The notes under the pieces are model-generated. The model was not told where the DNA came from, ran no database searches, and was given only the letters and a program-made list of their open reading frames with translations. Below, one piece after another: positions 12,146 through 24,009 of a stretch of 64,000 nt of DNA (positions are counted from its first letter, which is position 1; each line of letters begins with the position of its first letter). The DNA is from Dermacentor variabilis (lineage: Eukaryota > Arthropoda > Arachnida > Ixodida > Ixodidae). Position numbers and translations under genes: made by a program. The stretch is taken from positions 4,220,000-4,283,999 of the forward strand of contig NW_027460346.1 in the NCBI RefSeq assembly GCF_050947875.1, read 5' to 3'.

Positions 12146-12151
12146 AAATTT
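12146..12151 (-). terminator. Polyadenylation signal of the F-box/LRR gene
   Basis: AATAAA on the minus strand, about 70 bp past the stop codon of the gene at 12223-14037. Confidence 0.6.
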
Positions 12152-12222
12152 ATTTCACTGAAACTTCACGCCATGCTCAGCTCACTGGCAGTGGTCGTTG
12201 TGTGCCGCTGAGAAGGTTTTCT

Positions 12223-14037
12223 TCAGTAGCGGTTCCTCGGCCTTGCAACTCCAATGTATGACGTGGCACAACAGTAGCGGCCCAGACAGGGGCTGTCGGT
12301 CAGGAGCTGGCCTTGGCTACGCAACCTCTTGCCATTAGGCAGAGTGTTCACAACTGCGTGTTGCTGGTTGATCCATGACATAGTCTTCAGCGAAGAGCTG
12401 GAGGCCAGGTAGTGCACGTGAATCAATTGCAGCAGTGGCAACTCTTTCACCACGAGGGCGATGAAATTCGACACCGCGGAATCAACCACCTCAGTTCCGG
12501 TCAGCAGGCACAAACTGCGCAGACTCTTAGCAGCAGTGAGACTAGCTGTGAAGAAAGTGCTCTTCCCGAGCTCCAGGTGGCGTGCTTGTATGGTCAGCGT
12601 CGAGAGCCGATCGTTGGCGCAGAAGAGATTGCTAGGCTGGACGTAGACGACAGAGCCCGCGTCTCTCACCAGGCTATCTAGGCTGAAGCGAAGGTCGGTG
12701 ATTCGGCACGCAAGAAGGAACTTGAGGCACAAGATCTTCGCCGTCTCAGCGATACTCAGCCGCCACAGCCTAGTCTGCCTGTGCAGGCACTCGAAGTCAC
12801 GCTCTTTGAACATCAAAGGCAATTTGCAGGCGGCGCACGGAGGAGTCTCGTCGTTGCTGACGTCCAGCTCCTCGAGGAACGGGCAGTTTCCCGCCAGGCA
12901 CTCAAGCGACTCTTCTCTATACACGGCACATGGTGGGAGTGCCAGCGAGCGCAGCTGAGACAGCGCAGGGCCTACGACTGAGCAGAACTTGCAGACGAGC
13001 GAGAAGTGGCTCTTCGTGAGGCTGAGCTCGGAGATGTTGGCGAGGCACGTTCGGAAGAACTTCCGCATCGGATTCAGGATGTCGGGAGTAGCTCTCAGAT
13101 ATCGCTTGTGGCGGACCTGTATCGGCGGGGGCAGCAAGACTAGTGAGAGGGACCTGATATCGTTCCAGTTCTCCGGATGATTTGCAGCTCCGAGGAAGCG
13201 GCAGGCGACTTGCGAGTCGGCTTCCACCGCCACGACAGCGCGGCTTACTCCCTGAAGCAAGGTCCTTTGCTTCTGAACGTCGTCAAATCGGACAAAGCTG
13301 TACGAGGCTTCGGGTGAGAGCTGGCAAGTGGGCGAAGGTACCCGCTCGCAAGTGTAAAGGAAGCTGCGCAGACCGGGCCTGGGCGTCTGCAGTCTTATAT
13401 TGGCGTCGCCCATCGGGATTCCTAAAGCGTCCTTACGTAGGACGTGAATGTGCAGACTGCGAAGGTCCTGGCACTCATTCAGGACGCCCTCCAAGAAGTC
13501 GGCTGTCAGCGGCGTCGCTACAACTTCGATGTACATGGATTGTAGCATCAGTGTCTGTGGCTGGCATTGCGTGCTTGTTACCGCGACAGCGTCTTTCTCC
13601 AGCCACGACTCGTAGTGGCAGTCCTCGTAGAGAGACCATTCTAGCTGCTTCACCTTCCTGAGCCTCTGTGAGAGGATTCGAAAAAGCGCCGGAGGCTCGA
13701 CAACGCAGTTCAGAACGCACAGTTCCTCTACATTCTCACAGCTGGCAAGAAATCCTAGGAGAACCTCAGACGGCAGCGCGAGGCAGCTGGTGAACCTCAC
13801 TTGCCGGACGTCCTTCGTGTTTACCTTCTTGCGGTACAAATCAAGCGTCCACTCATCCGTGTCGGCAGTGAACTCTACGGTCTCGACGACCCGCTTGCAG
13901 TCAGCGACTCCTTTAAGCTCAGTTGCTGCCTTGGTGAGAGCGAGGCGGGAGGCGCCGTCCAAGAGTTGGAATATTGATTCCCACGCTGCACGCGGGAGTC
14001 CATAGATTAGCTCAGCACCGGCTGATGGTTGTCGCAT
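12223..14037 (-). CDS. F-box / leucine-rich-repeat protein, single exon
   Basis: An intact 604-codon frame starts at an ATG (14037-14035) and ends in TGA, with AATAAA about 70 bp downstream. Residues about 10-55 (LIYGLPRAAWESIFQLLDGA...) fit an F-box-like N-terminus. The rest is irregular leucine-rich repeats, for example ENVEELCVLNCVVEP, LRSLHIHVL, ISELSLTKSHF, LRSLALPPC, FLEELDVSND, LWRLSIAET and LSTLTIQARHL. No signal peptide or membrane segment is evident. F-box/LRR proteins are usually substrate adaptors of SCF ubiquitin ligases; that role is inferred from the family. Being intronless among transposons, it may be a retrocopy or a member of an expanded intronless tick family. It is the only long undisrupted non-transposon frame in the window. 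Confidence 0.8.
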   Translation of the reverse strand: MRQPSAGAELIYGLPRAAWESIFQLLDGASRLALTKAATELKGVADCKRVVETVEFTADTDEWTLDLYRKKVNTKDVRQVRFTSCLALPSEVLLGFLASCENVEELCVLNCVVEPPALFRILSQRLRKVKQLEWSLYEDCHYESWLEKDAVAVTSTQCQPQTLMLQSMYIEVVATPLTADFLEGVLNECQDLRSLHIHVLRKDALGIPMGDANIRLQTPRPGLRSFLYTCERVPSPTCQLSPEASYSFVRFDDVQKQRTLLQGVSRAVVAVEADSQVACRFLGAANHPENWNDIRSLSLVLLPPPIQVRHKRYLRATPDILNPMRKFFRTCLANISELSLTKSHFSLVCKFCSVVGPALSQLRSLALPPCAVYREESLECLAGNCPFLEELDVSNDETPPCAACKLPLMFKERDFECLHRQTRLWRLSIAETAKILCLKFLLACRITDLRFSLDSLVRDAGSVVYVQPSNLFCANDRLSTLTIQARHLELGKSTFFTASLTAAKSLRSLCLLTGTEVVDSAVSNFIALVVKELPLLQLIHVHYLASSSSLKTMSWINQQHAVVNTLPNGKRLRSQGQLLTDSPCLGRYCCATSYIGVARPRNRY

Positions 14038-14439
14038 AGTGAATCACTTCGCTCACTATCTTGACAGTTGACTTGGCTCAACTGCAGGATTTTTCGGTAT
14101 TCTTGACAAGCCTGGCCAAACACGTTTTCAAACAACTGCAACTCCGGGCGGAGGCGTGTGCACCGATTGAAGTCTTGGTTCCAGTTGCTAGCCTTTCGTT
14201 GCAAGAAAACACTTCTGCAGAAGACGAGGCCTGCAATGAAAGTAAAAGTGAGTTTATTTATGTTAAACGAAAACACGGCGCCAAGACACAAGGCAAGAGC
14301 CTGTCAAGGTCCTAGTAACCCGTAGAACTGCTGGCATTGTGCACGAGCACTTTACAACAAATTCACAATGAATTTTTCATGTGTTGTAAAAAAGCATGAC
14401 GCAGTAAGTTAACATGCATGAAATTTTTACAAGAAAATA

Positions 14440-16010
14440 ACAACTAAATCGCATAAAAAATTTATCGTAGAGGCGGTATAAAGATACATAACTTTTTTTT
14501 AGAAACAGAAATGTCACTGATAAAACACAGAAACAATATCGCGAAAGCTTGCAACATGTGCGTAAAAGAAAAACATCTCAAAAGTAGTAAAATAAATACA
14601 AATAAATACAAAGTCTGTCGACTAAATGAATATCTAATCCCGTTTGTTGCAACAGGCGTTTTTAATTCTAGATTTAAAACGTTTTCTGCAAGGTAATATT
14701 CAGTTTCAAAGGGAAATTTATTTGTTACTGTGGGAATTTGGTAGCTTAGTGTTTGCTTGCTGTAATTGGTGCGTGCTATTGGAACAAGTTTACGTTTCGT
14801 CGACAAATCATATCGCCTGCAGGAATTATCTGGACAAGAAAAGGACAATTTGTCACCATGGAAGTACTTAAGTACACCGAATTTATATACATCTTTTACT
14901 TTAAGGATGACATATTTCTGAAATAGCGGTGACGTTGGCAAATCTGAAGGTCTGCCATGAAACCCCTCAACAGCACGCAAAGCGCGTTTCTGAATTGAAG
15001 TTAGTTTAAGGTAATTGCAGAACGTCGTAGTTCCTCGAACAAGAATACAGTATGATAACCTCGAGCACAGGAGTGCGTAATACATGGATATATTTATGCA
15101 GGGGTTCAACAAATGAGATATCTTATACAAACAACCGACTGTTATACTTCGATCAGACATTAATTTGGTGACGTGAAAATTCCTAGAAAGTTTCCCATTG
15201 AAACAAACACCAAAAATTTCCTGGTTTGAAAGTCGCTTTAATTCAGTATACTCGTAGACAACTTTCAGAGTTATATTTTCTACTGCAGTGATAGGATAAA
15301 AAATAATGTAGTTTGTCTTTGATAAACTAAGGCTTACCCTATTGGTCAATAACCAGTTATGTAGCTTTCTTAAATATGCATTTGCCGTAGACTCCATTTG
15401 GGAGTAGGAGTCGGATGAAAAAAATATATTCGTATTCTGAGCGTATATGGCCAGATTAGGCAATTTGGATATCTTAGCGATATCATTTATGTAAACTAAA
15501 AATAATACCGGTCCTAATATTGATCCTTGAGGAACACCATTCTGAATCGCCACTTTCTCTGAGGGTACGCCATTAACCTGAACATACTGCAATCTGTTAT
15601 TTAAATAGCTCTTTAGCAAGTCAGATGCAATACCACGTCTGCGATAACTGTTAAGCTTGCGTAGCAGGTTATTGTGATGACCGCAATCGGATGGCTTTCA
15701 GAAATCTAGGAAAAGGCCAAGAGTGAAGTGTTTCATTTCGATGTTCCTAATAATTTGTCTTTTAGTGATAACAATGCCTGCTCTGTTGATTTGTTTGTCG
15801 GGAATCCATACTGCGAGCAAGTAATAACATTGCACTTTTGGAAAACATTTACGAGGCGAGTATTAATGACACCTTCAAAGACTTTTAATAAAACGGGTAG
15901 AACAGAAATCGGCCTATTATTAGATAAGTCATTCTTTTCCCCACTTTTATAAACTGGACATACGTAAGCTATATTTAGCTGGTCTCGGTACACTCCGCTT
16001 TACAACATAC
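14440..16010 (-). mobile_element. 5'-truncated CR1/jockey-like LINE, RT C-terminal half
   Basis: On the minus strand, 15993-15733 reads VCPVYKSGEKNDLSNNRPIS and SQYGFPTNKSTEQAL (RT blocks 1-3). After a short frame break, 15619-14462 is a 385-codon open frame with GVPQGSILGPVLFLVYINDI and the C-terminal region (NLAIYAQNTNIFF, LLTNRVSLSLSKTNYIIF, KLTSIQKRALRAV). The catalytic YADD box is YAQN (codons 15445-15434), so the enzyme would be inactive even though the frame is long. No endonuclease remains. The last part of the frame, past about 14600, is probably 3' UTR. The 5' end is lost near the Penelope elements. Confidence 0.85.
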
Positions 16011-16084
16011 TATTTGCGCTGTAACACAAGAGGTCACATATTAAAGAAGATACATGCTTCAAAGGTACTGTTAGCATCTTGCCA

Positions 16085-17757
16085 AGGTTGAGGACTGGGC
16101 GTGTTGGTATAGCATAATAGAGGCTCGATTGCGCAACATTTGGACGACACACATAGAAGAGAAACACACACCACAGAGCGCTTCTTTCAACTATCGTTTT
16201 ATTCTCTTGTCAAAGGAATAAATACTGGAAGATACTCGGGGGGGGGGGGGGGGGTAACAACAAAAACAACAAGATTTTTACAAACACGGCTATTCACCAA
16301 TGCCGAACCAGCTTTGTCATCTGATAATTTTTGACATCGCAAAAAAGGGACCACGATACAAAATTCCAGATTAGCGCGTGAGGAAATCTGTTTCCTTTGC
16401 ACTAAGGGAGATTGATGGCATGCTCACGCACACACTTCCCAAACGCGCAATTTCAGCGGTTTCGATTATTTCTCGCGTCATTTGGCTGCGATCTTTGCTC
16501 ACAATCTTGCATTTCTTAAAGAATGGCCGACATCCGCAATCTCTACAATGTATCCCAAGGTGTCCGGTGACTGCATTTGAAGCGTTATATTCATGCTCCT
16601 TTGATCTTTCATTCAAACATCGTCCAGTCTGTCCGATATACTTTCTGCCGCACTGAAGTGGAATAGAATATACCACTCCCTTAGTGCAGTCGATGAATTT
16701 TTTTCTATGTTGCGTTTCACAGCCTAGTTTCTGTGTGGCACCTGGGTTTACCTTCGCACGCATGCTCAGTAATTTTTTCGGTGCGGAAAACACAACTGTT
16801 ACATCGCATCTCTTACCAATTTTCTTAACTCGGTGCGCGATCGAATGGATGTACGGCATCACCAATATTTTTTCTCGTGTGATTGGACCGCAAGGCTCCT
16901 TCCCAGATTATGTTGCCCTGGTTCCGATTTCCTTGAGAAACGTTGTGCCACAGATGCTAATACATGGAACGGATAACCTGCTCCCGTGAGCGTGCGCGTT
17001 TGCTCCCGAAAGCTGTCAGCAATGCTGTGATGGCACGAATTTTGCAGCGCGCTTCTGTAACATGACTTAACTATGTCTCGTTTTACGACTTTCGAATGCG
17101 CATATTCGAAGGGCAAAAGAGGCTTATTTATAAGCGGTTCCTATTTCCAAGAGCAATGACTGGAGCTCAGACTTAGTTTAAGTCAAGAAACGTAATTGAT
17201 CCACCGTCTGGCTCTTCACTTGTGATCACCAATGGCTCTAGCCCCTCTCTGAAAATTCATTTTAGGTGCGTCAACGGCGATTGAGTGATGTTTTTAACAT
17301 TTTCCACTATAGCTTAATCATTTCCACTAGAACCTGAACACACGACAAACCCGTCAATTCATGAGACGCACCGCTAGGGTTCTGTCAATGTTGGCTAGGA
17401 ACAAGTCGCTCAAAATCGGTGCGATAGACGAATTTATACATATTCCTTGTTTCTGAAGAAAAATGTTTCCATTCCAAGACACGTAGGTGGATCCTAAATG
17501 CGCGGACAACTCTAAAAACGCTTCAACATGCATCTGTGAAACATTTTGAAAGGCAACGTTTCCGTAATTGTCAATACATTGTTCAATGCACAGGAAGAGC
17601 TCTTGGTGAGGAATAGAGTAGAATAAGTCTTCGACATCAAAAGAGTAAGCCAAATACCCCTTCTCACAATTTTCTCGTAGGAACGCGATAACTTGCTCAG
17701 AACATTTATTAAAAAGGGGTCGTCAACACCCAGTGATTTTAACCTGCAGACTCACAG
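16085..17757 (-). mobile_element. Penelope-like element copy 1: RT remnant plus GIY-YIG endonuclease
   Basis: Minus strand. The RT portion at 17653-17354 (SFDVEDLFYSIPH, GICINSSIAPILSDLFLANI) continues through a decayed stretch to 17116-16859 (PFEYAHSKVVKR, ALQNSCHH, TRTLTGAGYPFH). An intact 164-codon frame at 16865-16371 carries the GIY-YIG nuclease: GVVYSIPLQCGRKYIGQTGR, the Arg of RCLNERSKEH, and HCRDCGCRPFFKKC. This RT plus GIY-YIG pairing is diagnostic of Penelope elements. Stops and the lost VDD region of RT show the copy is dead. Its 3' end (about 16100) contains CGATTGCGCAAC and ATACCAACACGCCCAGTCC. The 5' end abuts copy 2 at about 17757. Confidence 0.9.
16236..16255. repeat. Poly-G tract
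   Basis: About 18 consecutive G residues in the 3' part of Penelope copy 1. The length is likely to be assembly-sensitive. Confidence 0.8.
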
Positions 17758-18460
17758 GGGCAGGTTATTCCTTTAGTATCTGTGGCACAATGTTTGCTCA
17801 AGGAAATCGGAACCAGGGCACCATTATCTGGGAAGGAGCCTCGCGCTCCAATCAAACGAGAAAAAATAGTGGTGATGCCGGACATTCATTCGATCGCGCA
17901 GCGATTTAAGAAAATTTGTAAGCGATGCGATGGAGCAGTAGTGTTTTCCGCACCGAAAAAATTGCGGAGCACGCGTGCAAAGGCAAACCCAGGAGCCGTA
18001 GAGAAACGAGGCTGTGAAACACAACATCTAAAATAGTTCGTCGACTGCACTAAGGGAGTGGTATATTCTATTCCACTTCAGTGCGGCAGAAAGTATATCG
18101 GGCAGACTGGACGATGTTTGAATGAAAGATCAAAGGAGCATGACTATAACGTTTCAAATGCAGTCGCCGGGCACCTTGGGATACATTGTAGAGGTTGTGG
18201 ATGTCGGCCATTCTTTAAGAAATGCAAGATTGTGAGCAAAGATGGCAGCCAAGTGACTGGAGAAATAATCGAAGCCGCTGATATTGCACCTTTGGGAAGT
18301 ATGTGCGTGAGCTTGCCATCAATGTCCCTTAGTTGCAAAGGAAATAGATTTCCTCACGCGCTAATCTGGAATTTTGTATCGTGGTCCCGTTTTTGCGCTG
18401 TCAAAAATGATCAGATGACAAAGCTGGCCTGGCATTGGGGGATAGCTATGTTTAAGCTGG
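17757..18460 (+). mobile_element. Penelope-like element copy 2, 5' truncated, opposite orientation
   Basis: The plus strand repeats the 3' half of copy 1 in inverted orientation. It starts in the RT C-terminal region (matching GGGCAGGTTAT...) and runs through IVVMPDIHSIAQRFKKICKR, VFSAPKKL, one internal stop at about 18032, GVVYSIPLQCGRKYIGQTGR, RCLNERSKEHDYN and CGCRPFFKKCKIV. Homology to copy 1 ends near 18455. The two copies diverge from a common point (head to head), an arrangement often reported for Penelope insertions. Confidence 0.88.
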
Positions 18461-18561
18461 CCTGCGAGCGTACTGAATGTTGTGTTGCTAAGAGGCTTAG
18501 AAGGTTCAGTGCCTCTCACTCCTATTTCTCAGGATGGAACCACTCTAATCCAGTAAATTAA

Positions 18562-19150
18562 GACTCGCTTTTTACGGCAAGAACAACGAAAAGTATGCAA
18601 GGGTGAAATTAGCAGCGCATCTCCCCCTCCCTCTCCCCCCCTCCCACTTCTATATACACTTCCAGGACCGCTGACCGGTATAATGTTGCGTTTCCTCAAT
18701 GATCTCGCGTAACCAACTCTGGCATATCAGCCATGAATCGAGCGGTGAAAGGGTTAAAAAAATAAGAATACTAATTTTGAGGACTATGATTTCAATAAGA
18801 TCTGCTAATTGTAATTTGTGTGAACTAATGTGTATGCGATATAGATGTAAACTCTATCGTCTGTACATATTACACAGTAGTAAATTTGAATTAGAAAACA
18901 AAAATAAAACTGAAAACGTTTGCGTCGAATTCTTATTGTCTCGCGCAGAAAATTGCAGAAGGCGTCAGAAACATTCGCGTAGGTAAAACCCAGTTCGGTA
19001 GCACAGCAGGAGAAGACCACTTTGAGAGCCAACGACAAGCCAAGTTTGCGCTATGGTTCTTGCAGCAATAGTTTTCTTTGAACTTTATAAACGACGACAT
19101 GCTAAAAAGAAATGTTCTAGCGATTCACTTTCGTTGCAGAAGTGACACAA
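18562..19150. other. No gene seen
   Basis: Contains a C-rich tract near 18625 and AT-rich sequence after 18750. No exon or repeat signature is supported. Confidence 0.35.
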
Positions 19151-19306
19151 TAGAAAGTTGTAGCTCAGCGGATTTACGGGCCAGCAGGCCAGCCGAGACG
19201 CCACTGGGCGCATGGGGCGGCCAGCGTGTTTCAGAAGCGGGCCGATCGCTCATCTCCCCAGCGGAGCGAGCGCAGCGGGTCAGGGTCCACCCGCACGAAC
19301 AGCGCC

Positions 19307-19486
19307 ATGTCTTCGGCGTCGTCTGCAGTCGCGGCGCTGGCTCGCCTGCAGGCGAAAAAGCCTCGGAGGCGTTTCACCACTGAAGAGGACCTCTGTATTC
19401 TGGTAGAGGTTGCAGCCGCGAGGCCATTTGGCGACGATTTGAAGCGGATGACGGCGATCGACAGCCTGAAACGACGTTACTGATCT
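19307..19486 (+). pseudogene. Orphan first exon or fragment, Myb/SANT-like
   Basis: An ATG in a reasonable context (GCGCCATGTC) opens about 59 codons: an Ala/Ser-rich start, then KKPRRRFTTEEDLCILVEVA and ARPFGDDLKR. The basic segment followed by TEEDLCxLxEVxxxxPF resembles the N-terminus of Myb/SANT-like DNA-binding proteins common in tick annotations (from memory). The frame ends at a TGA shortly before LINE copy A begins (about 19535), without a clear donor site, so it looks truncated. Confidence 0.35.
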
Positions 19487-19534
19487 TTTTCAATTAAGTC
19501 CAACCTTGTGCGACAGGTGGCGCATAGCGAAGCG

Positions 19535-22500
19535 CTCAGCTCTTGAGAATTATGCTTGGGAAGGGTGCAACAGAACTAAGTCGGAAAGAAAAAGCGGGGG
19601 AGTCGGAATGCTCAGCCATCAGGGAGCCAAACGGTAAAGAGTAAATTGATGATGTCAAGAGCACCTTTGGTGGTCAGAAACAATGAGTGGAAAAAAAACT
19701 TGGCTGGGCGTTTCGTATATGTGGAGCGTAAACAATTGCACAGAGAAGAATAAAGAGTTTGTGGAATGCATAACTGCTGATATTAAGGCTTTCGGGAATG
19801 ATGCCGAAATTATCCCATTAGGTGACATGAATGCCCACATTCAGGATTTCGATGGCTATACGGACGGGTACGGGTAGTCAATGCTAGACTTTCGTGAGCA
19901 ACATAACCTCGTTATCGTGAATACAGGGCTTTAGTGTGAATGGCGGATCACGTGAGAAGTGGGAAACCGGCAATTTGACCATTGATTGCTGTCTGATGAC
20001 AGAATGAATTCATGATAAGTTGAAAGAAAGTGTCATTGACGAGGGAGGGTATAGCAGCACAGGGAGTAACCATAAATGCATCATTTTGAAAATGGGACAT
20101 GTAGTTGGGAAAGAGAGCAAGGAGTGCAAAATGGGTAGTACAAATTTGAACCTTGAACAAATAACAGATATAGACGCTAGAGTCTAGGTAGAACTTGGCA
20201 AATCGCCAAGAGTTGGAATATAGTTACCTTCTAAGTGTAATAACGGCAGAAATACGGAAAGAGGAACTACATGTTCGTTCGAAAGGAAAAAAAGAAACCG
20301 AAAAGCTGATAGAACAGGGAGATACGAGAAGCGATTGCCGAACGATGAAAAGCATCGCGAGACCACAGGCAGGCAAAGCCGCAGTTGCCTCAGGATGAAG
20401 TAGACAGTAAATGGGAAATATACCGGAGAAGAAGTATGTGCTTCAAATACTGGTGCTCGCAAATCTAGAAGGTGAAAGTGAACGTTGGTAGTCCGAAATA
20501 GCTAAGAAAAAGAGGGCCGCGCCTACAATATTTTGGAACCACATAAATTTATGAAGCAGAAATTCAACAAGAATACAACAACATATCCTAAACGAACATG
20601 GAAATAAACTGGAAGGGGAAACGGCATTAAATTACACCCGAAAACTAACAGCCGAATCTTTCTTAGGCAATTACGAGATTGTAGTTGAAGAAAAAAAGAG
20701 CGTGAAAGAGAACCAGATAGAAAAGGAGCGGGTGCTAACAATTTTCAACTGCAAGGAAGAAATCCGAAGAGAAAATTCCTAAGCGCACAGTCACAGAGCT
20801 AGATGAGGTTCCCGTTAGGTTGATTAATAAACTAGGACCAAAAAAGAAACTAAGATGAGAGCAGTGGAAAAAACTTTAAAAGATTGACCAATACCAGACA
20901 ATAGGCGACAAAGTAGAATGAATTTAATTTATAATGGTAAGGGGGAGAATGATAGAATTCACTCGTATAGACCGCTGACTATTACATCGCTATTATACAG
21001 GCTAGCAATGCAGGCAATCAAATTAAACCTGCAAGCATGGACAGAGAATAATGGCATTTTGGGAGAACTTCAGAATGGCTTCAGAATAGTTAGGCATTTG
21101 GATGATAACATATTTGTTCTTACTCAGTGTATTCAAATATCAAGAGGAGAATGCAGAGCGTTATATGTGACCTTCTTAGACATTACAGGAGCGTATGACA
21201 ACGTAGACCGCAACATCTTGTGGGATATTCTGCAAGGGGAAGGCTTAGGTGGCGATTGTCTACGGCTTTTGAGAGAGATTTATCTAGAAAAAGCCGTTTG
21301 CGTTGAGTGGGAAGGGATGAGGAGCGATGAGAAAGTTGATATCAACAAGGGACTCACGCAGGGGTACCATTTATCCCCACTGCTCTTTATGATGTACTTG
21401 GTGAGGACGGAGAGGGTGCTGGAAGGGCGTAATGTCGGGCTTAATTTCTTATACAAACAGGAGGGTACACTGGTAGAGCAGCAACTTCCAAGTTTATTTT
21501 ATGCGACGACATTGTGTGGCTAGCTAACAAACAGAGTGACTTGCAACGTCTGGCAAATATCTGTGAACAGGAAGGCGAGAAATAAGGTTTGAAATTTAGT
21601 GTTCGAAAACCAGGGGTTGTGGTATTCAATATATACAGTGAAGAGACAGTGGCATTACAGGACCACGAAATACCATATTACATGGATACACCAAGGCGAT
21701 AGATATATGCAAGCATAGGAAACAACAATACCTGTACAGGGGAAGAGAAAGACAGCCGTAATGAAGCGCAGGAAGCTATAGGGATACAATAGGTACGAGG
21801 TGCTCCGGGGTATGTGGAAAGGTGTAATGGTTCCAGGACTCACTTTGCAAATGCGGTTGTTTGCCTGAAATCAGGAGTACAAGCAGGACTCTATGGGAAC
21901 TAAAGGTCAGTGGGACGCCTCGCATTGGGCGCACACGGGAAGACTATAAATGAAGCTGTGCAGGGTGATATGGGCTGGACTGGTCTTGAAGTGGGGGAAG
22001 CTCAGAGTAAAATTGATTATGAAGAAGGACTGAGGAATATGGAAGAAAGTATATGGGCTGGGAGAGTGTTGAGCTATCTGTACAAAAAAAAAACATTGAT
22101 TCACACTGGAGGAAAAGAAGTAGGAAGTTTACCAGCAATATGCGGCCTGAAGGGTAAGTAACACAGCAACAAAGAACGTCAAGCGGAAGGTCAGAGAGGC
22201 TCAAATAATCTCATGGGTGGCGGCAATGTAAACGAGACCTGCCATGAGTAACTAAAGAAGAAAAAGCGAAAGTTGGAAAGAAGCAATTTATGATAACTCA
22301 AACGGAATCCCATTACTTTTCGAAGCGAGATCGGGATCCCTTAGAACATGCACCTACTTATAAAGCAAGATATAAGAAGGAAGAAGCATGTGCTTGCTGC
22401 CGTGAACGTAGGGAAATGATGGAACATGTTTTATTACAATGTGAAGACATCTGCCCAGTGTTCGATTTAGGCACCACTGGCCTCCTTGAAGCCCTTGGGT

Positions 22501-22755
22501 TCAGCGAGAGCAGGGGAAAAGTGAACATGTCCGCAATAGGGACTGGGAATTGGTGGAAGTAGGTAAACAACAAAAAACGGTGACGTACAGAAGCAATGTT
22601 CACAATATGGGGTAAGAAAATTTATTTGTGGTAGTTCATCGTGTTTTTTTTTAAACCTAGGCAGGGGACATTAGGCAGTATAACTGCATGTGCTTGGTGG
22701 CGCCACCCACCACCCCGTTACAAAGATGACGCTCATAACATCCATCCATATTTAA
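19535..22755 (+). mobile_element. LINE copy A: decayed, 5' truncated, 3' end with CATC repeats
   Basis: Homologous to LINE copy B from about 33045 and 46250 onward. The endonuclease starts in ENYAWEG-like sequence, then GDMNAHIQDFDGY (19823-19861). RT is best kept at 20918-21523: RIHSYRPLTITSLLYRLA, ELQNGFRI, TFLDITGAYDNVDRNILW, INKGLTQGYHLSPLLFMMY. The YADD box is destroyed by loss of one base (about 21503), giving FYATTLC. A C-terminal zinc-knuckle-like piece (CACCRERREMMEHVLLQC) lies at 22388-22440. The 3' end reads GGTGGCGCCACCCACCACCC and ATAACATCCATCCAT (about 22745), a tail I recognise as common in ticks. It shows the uninterrupted sequence at the point where copy B carries the 13 kb insertion. 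Confidence 0.85.
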
Positions 22756-23900
22756 AGTTCCTAAATGTAATGACATCTCTCTCCTCCGCCTACAACGGCG
22801 CTCCTTCTCTCGGCTCCACCTGGCCGCCGACAGTGGCGCCACCTAGGTCGGGTCCAGCTAGCAGACGCTCCCAACCTTCGCCCCCTTTGGCGGGCATTGC
22901 ACTGCGCGTCTCAAGGATTTGGTTGTTGCTTTTGTGACAGGAGAGGCTCCTAAATGAGTTACTACAATAACTGCCGGTACCCACGTTGCACTGCTGTGTC
23001 GAAGCTCCTTCCACTGCGATCACTTCGATTAAGGCGTCAACGGTGGAGCGGGTGCGCGCAAGTAAGCTAACGGAGTGTTCTTTCTCGAGTGGTGCCTTGT
23101 TATCAGCTTCATTTGAACTTCAACGCCCGCCAGTGATATTGGAACAACGCGCGCTTTGTATGTGGATCTTTACCTTTTACTTTTTAAAAATACAGACGGG
23201 GGGTCTAGGCTTTAGATGAACCGATGGTGCACGGTGTACTACTTCCATGATACATTCTGTCAAAGGCGCGTTTGCTCGTACTACAAAAAGGGTGTGTAAT
23301 GTATTTGGCCTGAATTTCTTGATGCCGTAATTCCGAAGGATTGGGCGTTCACATTGGTATTCGGTGAAGTGATGCTAAGATGTATAAACTAAGATTATGT
23401 ATGGCACGCCTCTTTGAGAAATAATACAAGGCACGGAAGAAAATGTACACCGTGACATTTCACAAATAATTTCGAAATTAAGAACTGTTGCTATGTCAGC
23501 GCGCCATGTGCACGGCCATAACGATTTTAGCAACGTCGAAAATGGTCTGGGTCATTGCGCGCCCCTTCGTTAGAGGTTTCTTTTAGCCGACCTGTCCGCG
23601 TTAAAGATGTTTCAGGTAACTTAGATTTGCACATCTTCGAACCCAGTATAATTTCGGCTGTGTTTAGCGGATGCCTGCATTCTGATTTATTATACGCGCA
23701 GATAGGGCATACTCAAGATATAGCTGCCGTTACTGTGCCTAGGCACAGTAACTGCCGACGTTGGTAATAATCCCGCAAATACGAATACGTGCACCAATGC
23801 GCGCTACATAAAAGTTAGACCTGCACCACGAGTAGTATGAAACAGCGGGTGCCTCAAACGATGACAAATGCCGTTTTACTCTCGAGTTCGTCAGCTGAGT
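22756..23900. other. Unassigned sequence
   Basis: GC-rich near 22780-23050, then AT-rich. A 77-codon plus frame at 22986-23219 has no recognisable domain. GTAAGCTA at about 23061 could be a splice donor but no partner exon is visible. I see no supported gene. Confidence 0.3.
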
Positions 23901-23904
23901 ACAA

Positions 23905-24000
23905 CTAAAAAAAAAAAAAAACGTCTAGCAATGCGCGGCACTGAACGGCGGTTCGAACTCACATATTAAGCGCAACTTACGTGTCTGAGCCCAGTAATGG
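23905..24000 (-). repeat. tRNA-like SINE relic with T-run
   Basis: The minus strand reads GGGCTCAGACACGTAAGTTG, then GTGAGTTCGAACCGCC (a good B-box/T-arm match), then a run of about 14 T. This is the layout of a pol III-transcribed tRNA-derived unit with terminator. The A box is weak, so this is a diverged copy. Confidence 0.35.
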
Positions 24001-24009
24001 TTTCAACTA

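Noticed and set aside
13182..13661. 159-codon plus-strand frame
   Set aside because: Antisense shadow of the F-box/LRR gene, whose frame is longer and domain-supported.
14007..14291. 94-codon minus frame just upstream of the F-box/LRR gene
   Set aside because: Different frame, overlaps the start region, no motif; most likely 5' UTR or chance.
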